Program-made: the position numbers and the translations under genes | Shown here: piece after piece, positions 27,639 to 36,839 of the stretch | Layout of the letters: every line of letters begins with the position of its first letter | Position numbering within the stretch: position 1 is the first letter of the stretch | NCBI GenBank assembly: GCA_947302435.1 | Contig: CAMYVQ010000011.1 | Span: 1-64,000 of the forward strand | Origin: an uncultured Prevotella sp. | GTDB taxonomy: Bacteria; Bacteroidota; Bacteroidia; Bacteroidales; Bacteroidaceae | Reading direction: 5' to 3' | DNA: 64,000 nt | The notes under the pieces: generated by a model | What the model saw: the letters and a program-made list of their open reading frames with translations, nothing else | The model's database searches: none | What the model was told of the DNA's origin: nothing

Positions 27639-28026
27639 TGTCTTCTATTTATAAAATTACTCCTGATAGTTTTTTCTTTACCTTTTTCGAGAAAGTATCT
27701 TGACATCCACAATATCGATTTGACAAACGCAGAAGGCGAAGCGCTTTTCAACTTCGTCATGTCGTCGCATTCACGGACAAAGGTGCGAATCGCATTGATA
27801 ATGTTTTCCGAGTCTTTGTCTTCGTTAATCAGCGAGTACATTTTGCTGGCCTTCATATAAAACGAAATATATTCGTCAATTTGTCATTGGCCTTACACAT
27901 AATTTGGATTTTTATTGAAACAAATAAAGAGATGCAAAGATACATATTTTTTTTTATTCAAAACGGAAAATTGATGCTTTTTTTACTTTTTTGCACCTGT
28001 TTGATATGGGATTAAAGAAAAATGTG

Positions 28027-28034
28027 TACTTTTG
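28027..28034 (+). promoter_or_regulatory. Bacteroidales -7 element TACTTTTG upstream of the lipoprotein/TonB/DUF4249 operon
   Basis: TACTTTTG match. Confidence 0.5.
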
Positions 28035-28123
28035 CAACCAGAATCGGAAAGGAATATCGTGTTCATTGTAACGATAATGATATATTGATTAAACATACAT
28101 CTATTAACAAAAAAAAAACAGAC

Positions 28124-29566
28124 ATGAAAAAAAATTCATTCAAATGGATGGCAGTTTCGTTGGCTGCTATTGTGAGCTTGGGCTTCACTTCGTGTAGTAG
28201 TAGTAATGACGACAAGGATGACCCAACTGATCCTGACACACCTATCAATCCCATTGAGCCGTCGAAGGAAGACGCCATGTCGCCGGCCACCCAGAAGGAA
28301 CGTCTTGAAGCCACAGCATTGGAGTTTATGGGCATGATGCCATCCTCTGATTTCCGTGACATTGTGGAGCTTGGCAAGTATATTGGCGAAACATACGGTG
28401 ACGGTTATGATTGGGACAACGTTGAAGATTGGGTAGAAGATGCTTTTGACGCAGCCCGTGAAGCCACTGGAACAAAGGCAACGGAAACCAAAACCGAGAA
28501 GTGGGATTATTATACTTACAAGTACAATTACATTTATACCAACTACAGGTCTTTGGTGACGGCCTCGAATTTCACAGGCCATTTCACCGCCCGCAATGGC
28601 CGTTGGGTGCTGGAGAAAGCCAACGACTTGCAGTTCATCTTCACAGACAAGCGTGGTCAGCAATGTGTACTCAAAGTTGAAACTGACGGCAGCGTAAAGG
28701 AAGTGTACGCATTCAACATGTATGACAGAAAGGGCTCTGACTACGAGTCAAAAGACAACACCTCTACTTATAACAAGTATTACGACCGCACGCAATGCAT
28801 CATCGGTGTTCCCGAAAAGATTGTGGTAACGCTGACACAGGGCGGCAGCCAGGTTGTGAAGACGACTGTCAACATTGATTTGGGAAGCATCAGCAACGAA
28901 GAATTCGACATCAGCAAGAACAGCCTGACAGCGTCGGCGCTCATAGAATTGAACAACGGCTACAAGTTTAATGTTTCCAAAGTCGCCTATACTGCAAACA
29001 CCAATGCCGCGGTATCGTTTATCATGAGCAAGAACGGAACTTCGCTTGTGACGATAGGGGTATCGGCAGACGTAAACGACATCCCTTCTGTGAATGTCAG
29101 TGCCTTCAGTTCCAAAATCTTTGATGCAGACGATTACGATTTCGACAAGATCAATGGAAAGAACGCATACGTGAAACTTGACATCTTAGGAAAAGTCCAG
29201 ATTCAAGGAACTTTGTCCGATGTGCGCAAGTATGTGGACTATTTGGAAGATGCGGCAAACAACAACAAGGACGAGAAGAATTTCAAGTCATACATCAATC
29301 AGGCCAATGCCCTGACCGACATTAACCTGTTCTACGATGGGGAAAACGTCAAGCAGGCCACCGTCAAACTGGAGCCCTTTGCTGAAGAAGACTGGAACGG
29401 CCGCACTTATTGGGTAGTTGAACCCGTCATTAATTTCTACGACGGCTCATCCTATAGCACATTCGAGGCTTTCTTCAACGAAAAAGACTTCAAGAAGACC
29501 ATCGACACTTTCAAGTCTCTGGCAAACAAATATGCAGACCTTGTCGACGAGCGTATTTACTGGTGA
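28124..29566 (+). CDS. hypothetical lipoprotein, first gene of a TonB receptor operon
   Basis: MKKNSFKWMAVSLAAIVSLGFTSCSSSNDDKDD. Confidence 0.75.
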   Translation: MKKNSFKWMAVSLAAIVSLGFTSCSSSNDDKDDPTDPDTPINPIEPSKEDAMSPATQKERLEATALEFMGMMPSSDFRDIVELGKYIGETYGDGYDWDNVEDWVEDAFDAAREATGTKATETKTEKWDYYTYKYNYIYTNYRSLVTASNFTGHFTARNGRWVLEKANDLQFIFTDKRGQQCVLKVETDGSVKEVYAFNMYDRKGSDYESKDNTSTYNKYYDRTQCIIGVPEKIVVTLTQGGSQVVKTTVNIDLGSISNEEFDISKNSLTASALIELNNGYKFNVSKVAYTANTNAAVSFIMSKNGTSLVTIGVSADVNDIPSVNVSAFSSKIFDADDYDFDKINGKNAYVKLDILGKVQIQGTLSDVRKYVDYLEDAANNNKDEKNFKSYINQANALTDINLFYDGENVKQATVKLEPFAEEDWNGRTYWVVEPVINFYDGSSYSTFEAFFNEKDFKKTIDTFKSLANKYADLVDERIYW

Positions 29567-29575
29567 TTCTCCTGA

Positions 29576-31606
29576 ATGAGAAAACACGGTCTGACCTATA
29601 TTCTTTTTTTACTTTTCTGTGCATTTTCATCTTCCGCATCTTCGCAGGAAGATGAAAATGCATGGAATTTTTTGGTTGACAGCATCACGGTAACAGGTTT
29701 CCGGAACAGGCTGCCCGTGAAATCAGACGTCCAAGGTGTGACTACATGGGAAATGAGTGACATGAACCTGCTGCCCCAGCTGCTCGGCCATGCAGACCCC
29801 ATGCACTATGCCCAGATGCTGCCGGGTATTCAGACAAACAATGAGTACAGGGGCGGCATCAACATCGAAGGATGCGACAATCAGCATAACATGATCACAA
29901 TAGAGGGGGTACCTATTTACAATGTAAATCATCTGTTAGGCTTCTTCTCCACATTCAATTCCTCACATTTCCGTTCCATTTCTATCGCCAAAGGGCTGGT
30001 GAATGCAGGTTCGCCCAACAGGATTGGCGGACAAATGGATATGCAGCATCCTACGGACATTCCCGACAGCATCAACGGAAACCTGTCGGTCGGACTGATT
30101 TCTTCACAAGGCACTCTTCATATTCCTGTAGGACAGAAAACGTCCGTCTCCCTTTCATTTAGAGGGTCTTACATAAATCTTCTTTATAGCCGATGGCTGA
30201 AGGCAGACGAACAGCAGATCAAGTATTCTTTCTATGATGCCAATCTGACACTCTCACACCAAGTGGACAAACACAACCTTCTGCTATTTGATTTCTATAG
30301 CGGCAGAGATGCCGGTGTCTTTTCGGAGAATGATTACCTGGTCGACATGCAAGCCCGATGGGGCAACAACATGGGGGCAATCCATTGGTTTTACAAAAAT
30401 GGAGAAGGGATGACGGCCAAGACGACAGCATTCCTGACAAGCTACAGAAACAGATTCCTCCTTGACATGCAAGACCTGTCTTTCCGCCTGCCCTCCGGCA
30501 TCACCGACATTGGACTGAAAAGCGATTTTGCGTGGAAGGGCTGGAATGTCGGAGCAGAATTGTCTCTGCATCATATCAGCCCCCAATCACTTGAACATGA
30601 CGGCGGCTTTAACATGTCTGATGTTGATGCAAACCACACCCATTCCTTGGAATCGTCATTATACGTGAATTACGAATGCCGCTTGACTGAGAATATAAAG
30701 GTCTTGGGAGGCATCCGAGGCTCCTGCTTGGCAGAAGGAAATCATGCTTACACCGCTGTTGACCCTTCTTTACGGTTCCTTTACGACAAACCTGACTGGA
30801 ATTTCTCTGTCACATACGCGGTTCGTCACCAATATCTGTTTCAAACAGGATTCTCCGACTTAGGCTTACCCACGGAATTTTGGATGTCATCTTCAAAACA
30901 GATAAAGCCCCAATACGCCCACGAATATTCAGCCAACTACAGCACCTACCTGTTTGGGCGGAAGTACAAGATAGGCTTGGATTTGTTTTATCGCAGACTT
31001 TACAACCAGACAGCCTACAAAGGGTCTGTCCTCGATTATGTCAATTCGGTGTATGACATCAACAACTCCTTGTTGCATGGAAACGGGGAAAACTACGGTT
31101 TCAGCCTGATCCTGAACAAATGCACCGGGGCACTCACAGGATGGATGGGCTATACCTACACCCATGCACGCCGTTCCTTTGACGAAGAACGACGCAAGGA
31201 GTCATACCCGGCAAGCCATGAGCGCCCACACGAACTGAACGCTGTTGCCACTTACAGTGTGGGGAAGCACTGGAATTTTGGAGGAACAATCGTCTATGCG
31301 TCTGGCACACCGTTCACACCCACAAAATCCATCTATCTCCTTAACAACAATATCATCACGAAATACGGCAAATACAATTCTGCCAGACTCGAACCCTACG
31401 TTCGGCTTGACCTCTCGGCAAACTACAAATGGTTGGGAAAAAGAATGTCGGAACATGGCATCAATTTCTCCTTATACAATGTTACAAGCCGAAAAAATGA
31501 ACTCTTTTATTATGTAAGGACACGAAAAGACGGCTCTTTTGCCTACCGGCCAGTCACGTTCATACTATTTGCCCTTCCTTCCGTCAGTTATTATTATAAA
31601 TTCTAA
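29576..31606 (+). CDS. TonB-dependent receptor
   Basis: plug-like ITIEGVPIYNVNHLLGFFSTFNSSHFRSISIAKG and C-terminal beta-barrel strands. Confidence 0.85.
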   Translation: MRKHGLTYILFLLFCAFSSSASSQEDENAWNFLVDSITVTGFRNRLPVKSDVQGVTTWEMSDMNLLPQLLGHADPMHYAQMLPGIQTNNEYRGGINIEGCDNQHNMITIEGVPIYNVNHLLGFFSTFNSSHFRSISIAKGLVNAGSPNRIGGQMDMQHPTDIPDSINGNLSVGLISSQGTLHIPVGQKTSVSLSFRGSYINLLYSRWLKADEQQIKYSFYDANLTLSHQVDKHNLLLFDFYSGRDAGVFSENDYLVDMQARWGNNMGAIHWFYKNGEGMTAKTTAFLTSYRNRFLLDMQDLSFRLPSGITDIGLKSDFAWKGWNVGAELSLHHISPQSLEHDGGFNMSDVDANHTHSLESSLYVNYECRLTENIKVLGGIRGSCLAEGNHAYTAVDPSLRFLYDKPDWNFSVTYAVRHQYLFQTGFSDLGLPTEFWMSSSKQIKPQYAHEYSANYSTYLFGRKYKIGLDLFYRRLYNQTAYKGSVLDYVNSVYDINNSLLHGNGENYGFSLILNKCTGALTGWMGYTYTHARRSFDEERRKESYPASHERPHELNAVATYSVGKHWNFGGTIVYASGTPFTPTKSIYLLNNNIITKYGKYNSARLEPYVRLDLSANYKWLGKRMSEHGINFSLYNVTSRKNELFYYVRTRKDGSFAYRPVTFILFALPSVSYYYKF

Positions 31607-31613
31607 TACGCCC

Positions 31614-32474
31614 ATGCGGAGATTCATTTTTGCCCTTGCCTGCGTCTTCATACTAACAGGATGCGTGGACGATTCCGACCGTCTGGAACTGGATGTGCCC
31701 CACTTCATTGTAGAGGGATGGATAGAAGATGGCGGATTCCCTGTGGTGATCCTTTCCCGGTCATTGCCACTCAGCACAGACTACCAAGACATTGACAGCC
31801 TGAGCGACTATATTGTAAGATGGGCAAAAGTCACCATCAGCGACGGGACCGACAGTGTTGTGCTGACAGGGAAATACGACAAAGGCTATTTCCCACCTTA
31901 TATATACACGACAAGCAGAATAAGAGGCAAGGCTGGAAAAACATATTACCTGACAGCAGAATACCGTGACCTGCGGGCTACCGCCCAAACCACCGTTCCC
32001 GCCATTCCCGACAACTGCTCTTTTAGGGTGGAACGTTGCGCAGGTTCAGACACACTCTTCCAGATCAGGGCTCGTTTCAAGGACAACCCTGCTGAAAAGA
32101 ACTACTATCAGTTCTTCACCCGTGTTGGCACAAGCACAAAACAGTATCAGGCATCCTATCTTGGCAGCATAGACGATGAAGTTCTGAAAGGAGAGACGGA
32201 CATGACTGTCTATCGTGGCCATCAACTGAGTGACAAAGACTATACACCCTATTTCCTAGCAGACGACACGGTTTCCGTGAAGTTCGCGCAAGTTGACGCC
32301 ACTTCGTTCCGTATTTGGGACAGTTACACCAAAATACAGTCGCTGTCGTCAAACATGTTCTTCTCGACCTCTTCAGATATAGAGTCAAACATCACCGGCG
32401 GCTATGGCTATTGGTGTGGCTATGGGACCATCACAGACTATATTGTCGTCAGGGACTCCATTGGTTTGAAATAG
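31614..32474 (+). CDS. DUF4249 family lipoprotein
   Basis: MRRFIFALACVFILTGCVDD; HFIVEGWIEDGGFPVVILSRSLPL; follows a TonB receptor as usual for the family. Confidence 0.8.
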   Translation: MRRFIFALACVFILTGCVDDSDRLELDVPHFIVEGWIEDGGFPVVILSRSLPLSTDYQDIDSLSDYIVRWAKVTISDGTDSVVLTGKYDKGYFPPYIYTTSRIRGKAGKTYYLTAEYRDLRATAQTTVPAIPDNCSFRVERCAGSDTLFQIRARFKDNPAEKNYYQFFTRVGTSTKQYQASYLGSIDDEVLKGETDMTVYRGHQLSDKDYTPYFLADDTVSVKFAQVDATSFRIWDSYTKIQSLSSNMFFSTSSDIESNITGGYGYWCGYGTITDYIVVRDSIGLK

Positions 32475-32575
32475 CAATCATTGCGCCAGTTCGGGATAGA
32501 AACATCCAAATCCACTTCCTACTGAACATCTTATTTTTAACAATTGAGGTTATTATAGAACATGAAAAACTCTGC

Positions 32576-32645
32576 CATTGATGATTGATCATGTCGCCAT
32601 TGAACATCAACGAGCAGCTTATTGAAGTTCAATAAGCACATCATT
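32576..32645. repeat. 70-bp direct repeat, left copy
   Basis: cattgatgattgatcatgtcgccattgaacatcaa[c/t]gagcagcttattgaagttcaataagcacatcatt. Confidence 0.92.
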
Positions 32646-32774
32646 ATCATCAGCCCGAATTACTACCGCATCATCCACAAGAACAATCCGCACTTCAACT
32701 GCAAGAAGTTCCAGTTTGAATTTGCGAATGGTGAGGTGTTGAGGTTAAAGTTGTCTGAACATTTGAAAGCGTAA
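32625..32774 (+). pseudogene. 3' gene fragment (IIIISPNYYRIIHKNNPHFNCKKFQFEFANGEVLRLKLSEHLKA*)
   Basis: open reading tail with no start, fused to the left 70-bp repeat. Confidence 0.45.
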
Positions 32775-32881
32775 TAAAAAGTACGAATAAAACTATACCA
32801 ATATACCTAAATTTATAAACATACAAATAAGAAACTTCAAAAAGAATGTAGTATCTTTGCATGCGGAATAAGAAACGAAAT

Positions 32882-34642
32882 ATGACAATGAAAAGATATA
32901 CTATAGCAGAACTACAGCAGATGCGTGAGTCAGAAGACCATGTGGAGTTCAAGAAAGGCGAACAAGGGAATGTCTCTTACAATGGGGGTGATAAAGCAAA
33001 GCCCAAAGATCGACGCAAATGTATCCTTGGATATGTTACTGCTCTCTGCAATGAAGGTGGTGGAAGGATGGTCATAGGTATGCACGATGAGTATCCTCAT
33101 AAGGTGACGGGGACCAAGCAGAATGAGAATGCTTTAGGCGAGTTAGAGAGTAATATCTATCGCGATACAGGTATTCGGCCTGAAGTATATGAGCTGTTTG
33201 AAGATGAGGCAAACAAGACAGGACGAGTAGTAGTGATAGAGATTCCTTCAAGACCAATTGGCAAGGTATATAAGTTTGAAGACGTGGCTTTGATGAGGGT
33301 TGGTGAAGATCTGTTGCCAATGGACGACAAGGTTCTTTTGTCAATTCTTCAAGAGCAGGAACCGGACTTCTCTGAGCAATTCTGTGATAGAGCAACCATT
33401 GACGATTTGGATCCAGAAGCCATCAAGGTGATGAAAGAAAAGTATGCTAAGAAGCAAAAGAATCCTTCATTCAAATCTTTGGACGACAGGCAGGCACTAA
33501 GTGACTTGCATTTGATAAGTGGGAACAAAGTCACAAACGCAGCAGTTCTACTCGTTGGCAAAGAATCTTTCATTAGTGAGAAATTCCCACAGGCCAAGGT
33601 CATGTTAGAATATCGCAATACTGAGGCTCAAATTCATTTTGACAATCGTCTCCAATTCGGGCAGCCATTCTTTATCCTGATTGACAAACTGTGGGAAGCA
33701 ATTAATCTTCGCAATGGCTCTATACCCATCAGAGATGAGTCGTATATCTTTGATATACCATTCTTCAACGAGGATGTTATTAGAGAACTGGTAAATAATG
33801 CTTTTGCGCATCGTGACTATCGGAAGAATAGTGAGATTGTCGTAAAGCAATACCCAACGAGACTTGAAGTGCTGAATGCTGGCGGTTTTCCGAATGGTGT
33901 TACTGTTGACACCCTACTGACTGTGCCAAGTACACCACGGAACAGACTTTTAGCAGATGTACTTTCAAAAACAGGTGTCGTTGAACGTTCTGGCCAAGGT
34001 ATCGATAAGATCTTCCTACTTACATTGTCAGAGGGTAAGCCCGAGCCAGATTATTCAAAGAGTGATGACTTCACCGTGATTGCCATACTGCTGGCAACTG
34101 TGAAAGATAAGGCCTTTGCTATGTACATTCAAGGAATACAGGACAGTCTGCCAGAAGACAAGAAACTGACCGTCTTTGAGGTAATGGCACTTTGTGAAAT
34201 TAGAGACGGGCAAAAGAAACCTAGCGATAAAGCGATTACGCATAAACTAGAACAGATGGGCTATATAGAGAAGCATGGAAAGACAAATGCCATCTATTAT
34301 ATCTTACCACGTCGATATTATGAATTGTCAGGAGATATGGCTGCATACTCTCTGGCAACAGACTGGGACATCAATCAGGTTTGGGCGGTAATTCTTCCTT
34401 TCTTACAGAAATATGGTAAGGCCAAACGCTCAGACATTGTTAAGATCATTGGGCCACATCTTTCTGAGAAACAAATTAGAAGATATCTGGATATACTTAA
34501 ATCCAATGGTCTTGTAAGGACTGAAGGGCAGAACAGGACTACCATATACCTTTTGGACGATTCGTATGCGACAAAAAATGAGCTAATTAGCAAAGCACTA
34601 TCCATTGGACTACAAGAACTCAAAGAGAAGGGAGAAATATAA
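32882..34642 (+). CDS. AlbA_2 (Schlafen-like) ATP-binding protein with winged-helix C-terminus
   Basis: ESEDHVEFKKGEQG, ALCNEGGGRMVIGMHD, REAVxNAxxHRDY-like RELVNNAFAHRDYRKN, GQGIDKI. Confidence 0.85.
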   Translation: MTMKRYTIAELQQMRESEDHVEFKKGEQGNVSYNGGDKAKPKDRRKCILGYVTALCNEGGGRMVIGMHDEYPHKVTGTKQNENALGELESNIYRDTGIRPEVYELFEDEANKTGRVVVIEIPSRPIGKVYKFEDVALMRVGEDLLPMDDKVLLSILQEQEPDFSEQFCDRATIDDLDPEAIKVMKEKYAKKQKNPSFKSLDDRQALSDLHLISGNKVTNAAVLLVGKESFISEKFPQAKVMLEYRNTEAQIHFDNRLQFGQPFFILIDKLWEAINLRNGSIPIRDESYIFDIPFFNEDVIRELVNNAFAHRDYRKNSEIVVKQYPTRLEVLNAGGFPNGVTVDTLLTVPSTPRNRLLADVLSKTGVVERSGQGIDKIFLLTLSEGKPEPDYSKSDDFTVIAILLATVKDKAFAMYIQGIQDSLPEDKKLTVFEVMALCEIRDGQKKPSDKAITHKLEQMGYIEKHGKTNAIYYILPRRYYELSGDMAAYSLATDWDINQVWAVILPFLQKYGKAKRSDIVKIIGPHLSEKQIRRYLDILKSNGLVRTEGQNRTTIYLLDDSYATKNELISKALSIGLQELKEKGEI

Positions 34643-34802
34643 TGGAACGTGAAAGGGCAGATAAAAGGGCGGATAAACAAGCAAACAAGCAAGTGAATCA
34701 GTTCTAACTAACTGAAAATCAGCCAATATGAAAGGGCAGATAAAAGGGCAGATAAATAAACAAGCAAACAAAGAAAAGAGAGACGAAGAAGACAGAGATA
34801 AA

Positions 34803-34872
34803 CATTGATGATTGATCATGTCGCCATTGAACATCAATGAGCAGCTTATTGAAGTTCAATAAGCACATCATT
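34803..34872. repeat. 70-bp direct repeat, right copy; extends to ~34906 as an imperfect palindrome
   Basis: one mismatch to the left copy; atcatgtcgccattgaacatcaatga...tcattgaacatcaatggcgacatgat. Confidence 0.92.
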
Positions 34873-34916
34873 GAACATCAATGGCGACATGATTGATATT
34901 CGATGGCTAAACCGCT

Positions 34917-36278
34917 CTAAATCAGGCCGAACTGATGGAGGAAAATGAAGAAGATGCAGAGCGGACAGACGTACTTCACCAAGAAGAGGTAGAAGTGGAA
35001 AAAGGTGCCGCGCAGGGTGCCCCAGTTGGTGAACTCGTCGCGGACGATTTTGTGGGGGACGAACCAACCGATAAAGATGCAGGTGAAGAAGCCCACCATG
35101 GGGAGGAAAATCTGACCCGTCACGAAGTCGAAGATGTCGAACAGCGACATGCCGAAAAGCTGCAGCCCGTCGTAGCCCCCTAAGGACAGCGAGCAGAAGA
35201 CGCCAATGACAGAGGCAGCCGATACCACCAAGAAGGTGGCCGACTTGCGGGTGAGGTGCATCTCCTCATGACAGAAGGCGGTGCTCACCTCGACCAGCGA
35301 CATGAGCGAAGTGAGTGCGGCCAAAGAAAGCAGACCGTAGAACATCAGCGAGATGGCATAGCCCACCACGGGCACCGAACTGAAAGCCTGCTGGAACACG
35401 TTGGGCAGGGTGATGAAGATGAGCGAGGGGCCTGCATCGGGCTCAACGCCCACTGAGAAGGCCGCCGGGAAAATCATGAGTCCGGCCAGGATGGCCACGA
35501 TGGAGTCGATGACGCCTATCTGAATGGCCGAGTTGGCCAGGTTGGTCTGTCGGGAGAAATAGCTGGCGTAGGTGCAGATGCAGCCCATGGCGATGGAGAG
35601 TGAATAGAACGACTGTCCCAATGCCGAGAGGAACACGTTATGGTTGAGTGCCGACCAATTGGGCTTCAACAGGAACTTGATGCCTTCGGAAGCACCGGGC
35701 AACAGGCACGAGGCCACCACGATGATGAGCAACAATATGAAGAGGGTGGGCATCAGGATCTTCGAGGCACGCTCGATGCCTTTCTGCACGCCGTGCTCCA
35801 CAACGAGATAGGTCATGAGCATGATGACCACCAACCAGAAGATGGGCTTGCCCGGATGGGTGGAGAAATCACGGAAGAACTGCCCGAAATAGGCGGGATC
35901 GCCCTTCAGATGGCCCACCACCGAAGCCCAGATGTAGTGCAGGCACCAGCCGGAGACCACGGCATAGTAGCCCGTGATGAGGAAGCCCGTGAGCACGCCC
36001 ATGTAGCCGATGAGCGACCATGCCGTGCCGCCCGACATCTTGCGGAAGGCACGCGCCGTGTTCGACTGCGCATGCCGGCCAATGATGAACTCGCTGATCA
36101 TGCAGGGGATGCCCAACAGGAGCACACAGACGAAATAGATGACGATGAACATGGCACCGCCGTTCTCGCCTGCCATATAGGGGAAACGCCACACGTTGCC
36201 CAGGCCGACTGCCGAGCCTGCCGTGGCCAGGACAATGCCTAACTTCGTTGCGAAATTACCTCTCTCTGATGGTTGCAT
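34917..36278 (-). CDS. sodium-dependent transporter, NSS/SNF family (paralog B)
   Basis: FATKLGIVLATAGSAVGLGNVWRFPYMAGENGGAMF; strong similarity to 26274..27638. Confidence 0.92.
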   Translation of the reverse strand: MQPSERGNFATKLGIVLATAGSAVGLGNVWRFPYMAGENGGAMFIVIYFVCVLLLGIPCMISEFIIGRHAQSNTARAFRKMSGGTAWSLIGYMGVLTGFLITGYYAVVSGWCLHYIWASVVGHLKGDPAYFGQFFRDFSTHPGKPIFWLVVIMLMTYLVVEHGVQKGIERASKILMPTLFILLLIIVVASCLLPGASEGIKFLLKPNWSALNHNVFLSALGQSFYSLSIAMGCICTYASYFSRQTNLANSAIQIGVIDSIVAILAGLMIFPAAFSVGVEPDAGPSLIFITLPNVFQQAFSSVPVVGYAISLMFYGLLSLAALTSLMSLVEVSTAFCHEEMHLTRKSATFLVVSAASVIGVFCSLSLGGYDGLQLFGMSLFDIFDFVTGQIFLPMVGFFTCIFIGWFVPHKIVRDEFTNWGTLRGTFFHFYLFLVKYVCPLCIFFIFLHQFGLI

Positions 36279-36368
36279 ACTCTACTCATTTCAGAAAACC
36301 GACTGCAAAAGTATAAAAAAATTCCTATTTTTTCTGCAAAAATGTAAGCGAAAACGGAAAAAAGGTGC

Positions 36369-36376
36369 TACTTTTG
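36369..36376 (+). promoter_or_regulatory. Bacteroidales -7 element TACTTTTG upstream of vanZ-like gene
   Basis: TACTTTTG match. Confidence 0.5.
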
Positions 36377-36416
36377 CAGCCAAATCAAACGGACTGTTGA
36401 AATTCCTACCACAAAA

Positions 36417-36839
36417 ATGAATCTGAAAGCCATTCTACCCTATATCCGCAGATACCCCCTTTCGCTGATCTGCATTGCTGTCATCTGGTATCTCAGCATC
36501 TGGTTTCTGCCGCCCGACCTGCCCGAACTGCGGGGCGTGAAGTTCATCGACAAGTGGACCCACTTCGTGATGTACGGCGGTTTCTGCTCCGTCATCTGGT
36601 GGGAGTACCTGCGAAGCCACAGCCGCACCCATTTCTCGCGCCTGTTGATCTTCGCATGGGTAGCCCCTATCCTGATGAGCGGCATCCTCGAGCTTGTCCA
36701 AGCCTACTGCACCACCAACCGCGCCGGCGAATGGCTCGACTTGGCCGCCAACGCTACTGGCTGCACCCTCGGCATCGGCATCGGACTCGTGATGAAAAAA
36801 TTTATCTTTACCGACCCGTCACGCAAAGGCGGTTGTTGA
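36417..36839 (+). CDS. VanZ family protein
   Basis: FIDKWTHFVMYGGFCSVIWWEYL ... GILELVQAYCTTNRAGEWLDLAANATGCTLGIGIG. Confidence 0.8.
   Translation: MNLKAILPYIRRYPLSLICIAVIWYLSIWFLPPDLPELRGVKFIDKWTHFVMYGGFCSVIWWEYLRSHSRTHFSRLLIFAWVAPILMSGILELVQAYCTTNRAGEWLDLAANATGCTLGIGIGLVMKKFIFTDPSRKGGC

Noticed and set aside
27599-27856. 85-aa ORF overlapping the start of the NSS transporter
   Set aside because: No recognised family and overlaps a confident gene; kept out for lack of support.
32587-32632. 14-codon ORF MSPLNINEQLIEVQ in both 70-bp repeats
   Set aside because: The only difference is synonymous, but the sequence is better explained as a palindrome stem; too short to support.
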